From assembly GCA_009823395.1 (NCBI GenBank), contig CM020509.1:9413501-9477500 (forward strand): a stretch of DNA of 64,000 nt. Reading direction: 5' to 3'. This stretch comes from Thamnaconus septentrionalis (taxonomy: Eukaryota > Chordata > Actinopteri > Tetraodontiformes > Monacanthidae). Position numbers and translations under genes: made by a program. Below the pieces are notes generated by a model, which saw only the letters and a program-made list of their open reading frames with translations, searched no databases and was not told where the DNA came from. This document shows positions 62,295-64,000 of the stretch, one piece after another. Within the stretch, counting starts at the first letter, position 1. Each line of letters begins with the position of its first letter.

Positions 62295-62362
62295 ACCTCC
62301 TCCTCCTCCTGCTCCTCCTCTTCTTCCCCTCCTCCTCTTCCTCCTCTTCTTCCTCCGCCTCC
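62295..62362. repeat. (CTC/CTT)n pyrimidine repeat
   Basis: Imperfect CTC and CTT units in a nearly pure pyrimidine run of about 68 bases. The Glu/Arg-rich frame on the minus strand is an artefact of it. Confidence 0.9.
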
Positions 62363-62974
62363 CCATAGATAACTCCTTTACGGTTCAGTGACAGTGAGCA
62401 GCCAATCCCTTCAAGGGCCTCTGTTGAGCAGAGGACACACAGACTCCGAGTGTGACTGACACACACTGACGATGAAGGTTGCAAAACTGATTGTTTTATT
62501 TTGTCTGAATGACAGACATGCAAACTAAAAGGATAGGTAAGAAGCCAAGGCTTAGAGTAACGCTCCACCCACCCCCACCCCCCCCCCCGCCCCACCCTTG
62601 CAACCATTACATTTACAATCAATCATGGTGTTAGAGACAAGATCATTAGGCCACTTTGCATATTATAACAGAGACCAATTTGGAACATTACTAAGTAGGC
62701 AGACATAATTAAACAAAACAGTCAGTAAAATAAGATGTTCTTGTAGAAATTCAAACATTCATACAATAATTTATGAGAAATAAGGAATAGCTTTCTTTAT
62801 TTTTTAAAGCAGATGGACAAAGAGTAACAGTAATAGGCAAGAAATCATTGATAACTTAGATTCGCCAAAACTGCAAAACCTTTGTTTTGTCATTTTTGTC
62901 TCCAGCCTGTCCATCAAGAAAAATCCATCCACCCTTCACTTTTTTGCTCACTTCTCTGAAAGTTTTCTTCTGGA

Positions 62975-63155
62975 AATTGGCCATTTGTGACATCACAAAG
63001 GGCATTTATGCATCACTGATGCTTTTCCCAGGTTAGTGCCAGTTCCTCTGACCAATTCAACATTGTTTCCGTCCTCTCCCAAACATGTGAAAGGTCCAAC
63101 AGAGCATCAGTTTTAGCAGGAGGGTGAAAGCAGAGGGTTAAACACTCTGTTTCCT
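62975..63155 (+). mobile_element. Dispersed repeat family 'CACAAAGGG', copy 5
   Basis: ttgtgacatcacaaagggca (62988), then tcccaaacatgtgaaagg and agcaggagggtgaaagcaga-gggttaaacac. The first and third blocks occur in the same order in copy 1, and the last two in copy 2. This is the most complete copy for defining the family. Confidence 0.6.
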
Positions 63156-64000
63156 CTACATCCCTCGAACATTTTCAATAATCAAACACACAGAGCTGCT
63201 GCCTCCGAGTTCCAAAGGGAACATTTCCAGAACATTCTGCCTTCATCGACTCAGAAACCCCAAAGCTTTCCTCTGAATCCGCTGTCCTGCGGTTTGTTAT
63301 GGGCTGACCGGGGGGGTCACGTGATCAATGTACCCGAGTGCTGTCCAACATATTTAATGCGTATGTGACGCGCTTAAAAGTGCACGCCACAGCACAAATA
63401 ATGCGAGCAGTAAATTCAGCGCAACCAGAAAACAGCTGATTATGTAAGCGTATGTTTATTTAAAGACTACAAGCACTTTGCTTGCTCACGCTCTAATGTC
63501 TAATTTGACACCTTCACTTTTGAGAGCCTTTAAACTTTAAACCTAATTCATATTTGATGCATATTTTCACATTTTGCTCTCAATAATGCATTGGGGTCTG
63601 ACACCATCAAACGGAGGATAATATGCGGGAACTCCTTCACTTCTTTTGCTGAAGTCAAAGTCAAATTGATCAAGTTAATCGGACTTATCAATCACAGAGT
63701 GAGCGTTGGAGTGGCAGCGCTGTTAAACGGCCTCGGCAGCAGAATTATAATCCGAGACCGTCAGCACTTTCTGCGCCGGCATCATTCTTTATTAATCTTA
63801 CGGATGATTTACTGTGCGAAGTTTACTGTTAATCTTACCTGCAGCAAAATAGCGGAGAGTGATTTACGGCGTCATTACTCTGCAGTAATTACATGTCTTT
63901 TGTTTAGTGGCATTTCCACGGTGCAGCCCAGCGACTTTGCGTCTCCATTCTCGTCCCGTTGGCTAAAAACACCTCAATGGGCGGTCGAGCCAGGTGAGGA

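Larger units (their letters stand above)
60331..64000 (+). other. drp2: Start of the next drp2 intron, open at the window end
   Basis: From donor gtaatg to the window end I find no frame resembling the rest of the first spectrin repeat. The stretch holds a poly-A run (60344-60360), a TTTA repeat, a pyrimidine repeat, a dispersed repeat copy and AT-rich DNA around 62700-62860 and 63420-63600. Confidence 0.75.

Noticed and set aside
60331..64000. Search for the next drp2 exon (rest of the first spectrin repeat).
   Set aside because: No frame with the expected residues and splice borders was found, so the exon probably lies beyond the window.
1..64000. CRISPR arrays, operons, phage or bacterial defence systems.
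   Set aside because: The tandem repeats are eukaryotic micro- and minisatellites without unique spacers, and the gene structure is spliced.

Overview
The window looks like one stretch of a bony-fish (teleost, probably percomorph) nuclear genome. The signs are intron-rich DNA with almost no coding density, very many (CA/GT)n and (CT)n microsatellites, GT-AG splice sites, and copies of the tRNA-like teleost SINE whose tail ends in repeated GGATGGATG. There are no bacterial-type genes, operons, CRISPR arrays or phage genes. Almost every open frame here is a chance frame or a translated microsatellite.

The one gene I can name is on the plus strand: drp2 (dystrophin-related protein 2). Two of its exons are present. 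The first, 44428-44602, ends with MNLCWNEIKRKSHNIR. The second, 60174-60330, begins RLEAFSDNSGKLQ and carries the start of the first spectrin-like repeat. They are separated by a 15,571-base intron, and their phases join exactly: 2 bases at the end of the first plus 1 base at the start of the second make an Arg codon. No later drp2 exon was found before the window ends, so the WW, EF-hand, ZZ and coiled-coil parts lie downstream. A third, weaker candidate exon at 14708-14900 has good splice sites and a matching phase. It could be an upstream coding exon, a 5' untranslated exon, or chance.

Layout: 1-14.7 kb is non-coding, with microsatellites, two SINE copies, an ATCGATTAAT inverted-repeat element (about 9.96-10.38 kb) and a copy of a second dispersed repeat (13.5 kb). 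14.7-44.4 kb is upstream or intronic DNA with CpG-rich patches near 22.5-23.1, 24.5-24.7 and 28.5-29.1 kb, a MITE-like element at 20.2 kb and more repeats. 44.4-60.3 kb holds the two drp2 exons and the intron between them, with TAATT-rich candidate regulatory DNA near 46.1 kb, the longest GT tract (49.5 kb), an A/T-phased 20-bp minisatellite (57.6-57.9 kb), a CpG-bearing CACG microsatellite (58.3 kb) and an antisense SINE. 60.3-64 kb is the start of the next drp2 intron.

I found no convincing new biological system. The points most worth a second look are the GT microsatellites lying directly in the splice-acceptor tracts of both drp2 exons, the candidate upstream exon, and several uncatalogued-looking repeats. 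All family comparisons are from memory of the DRP2, dystrophin and utrophin proteins; no database search was run.
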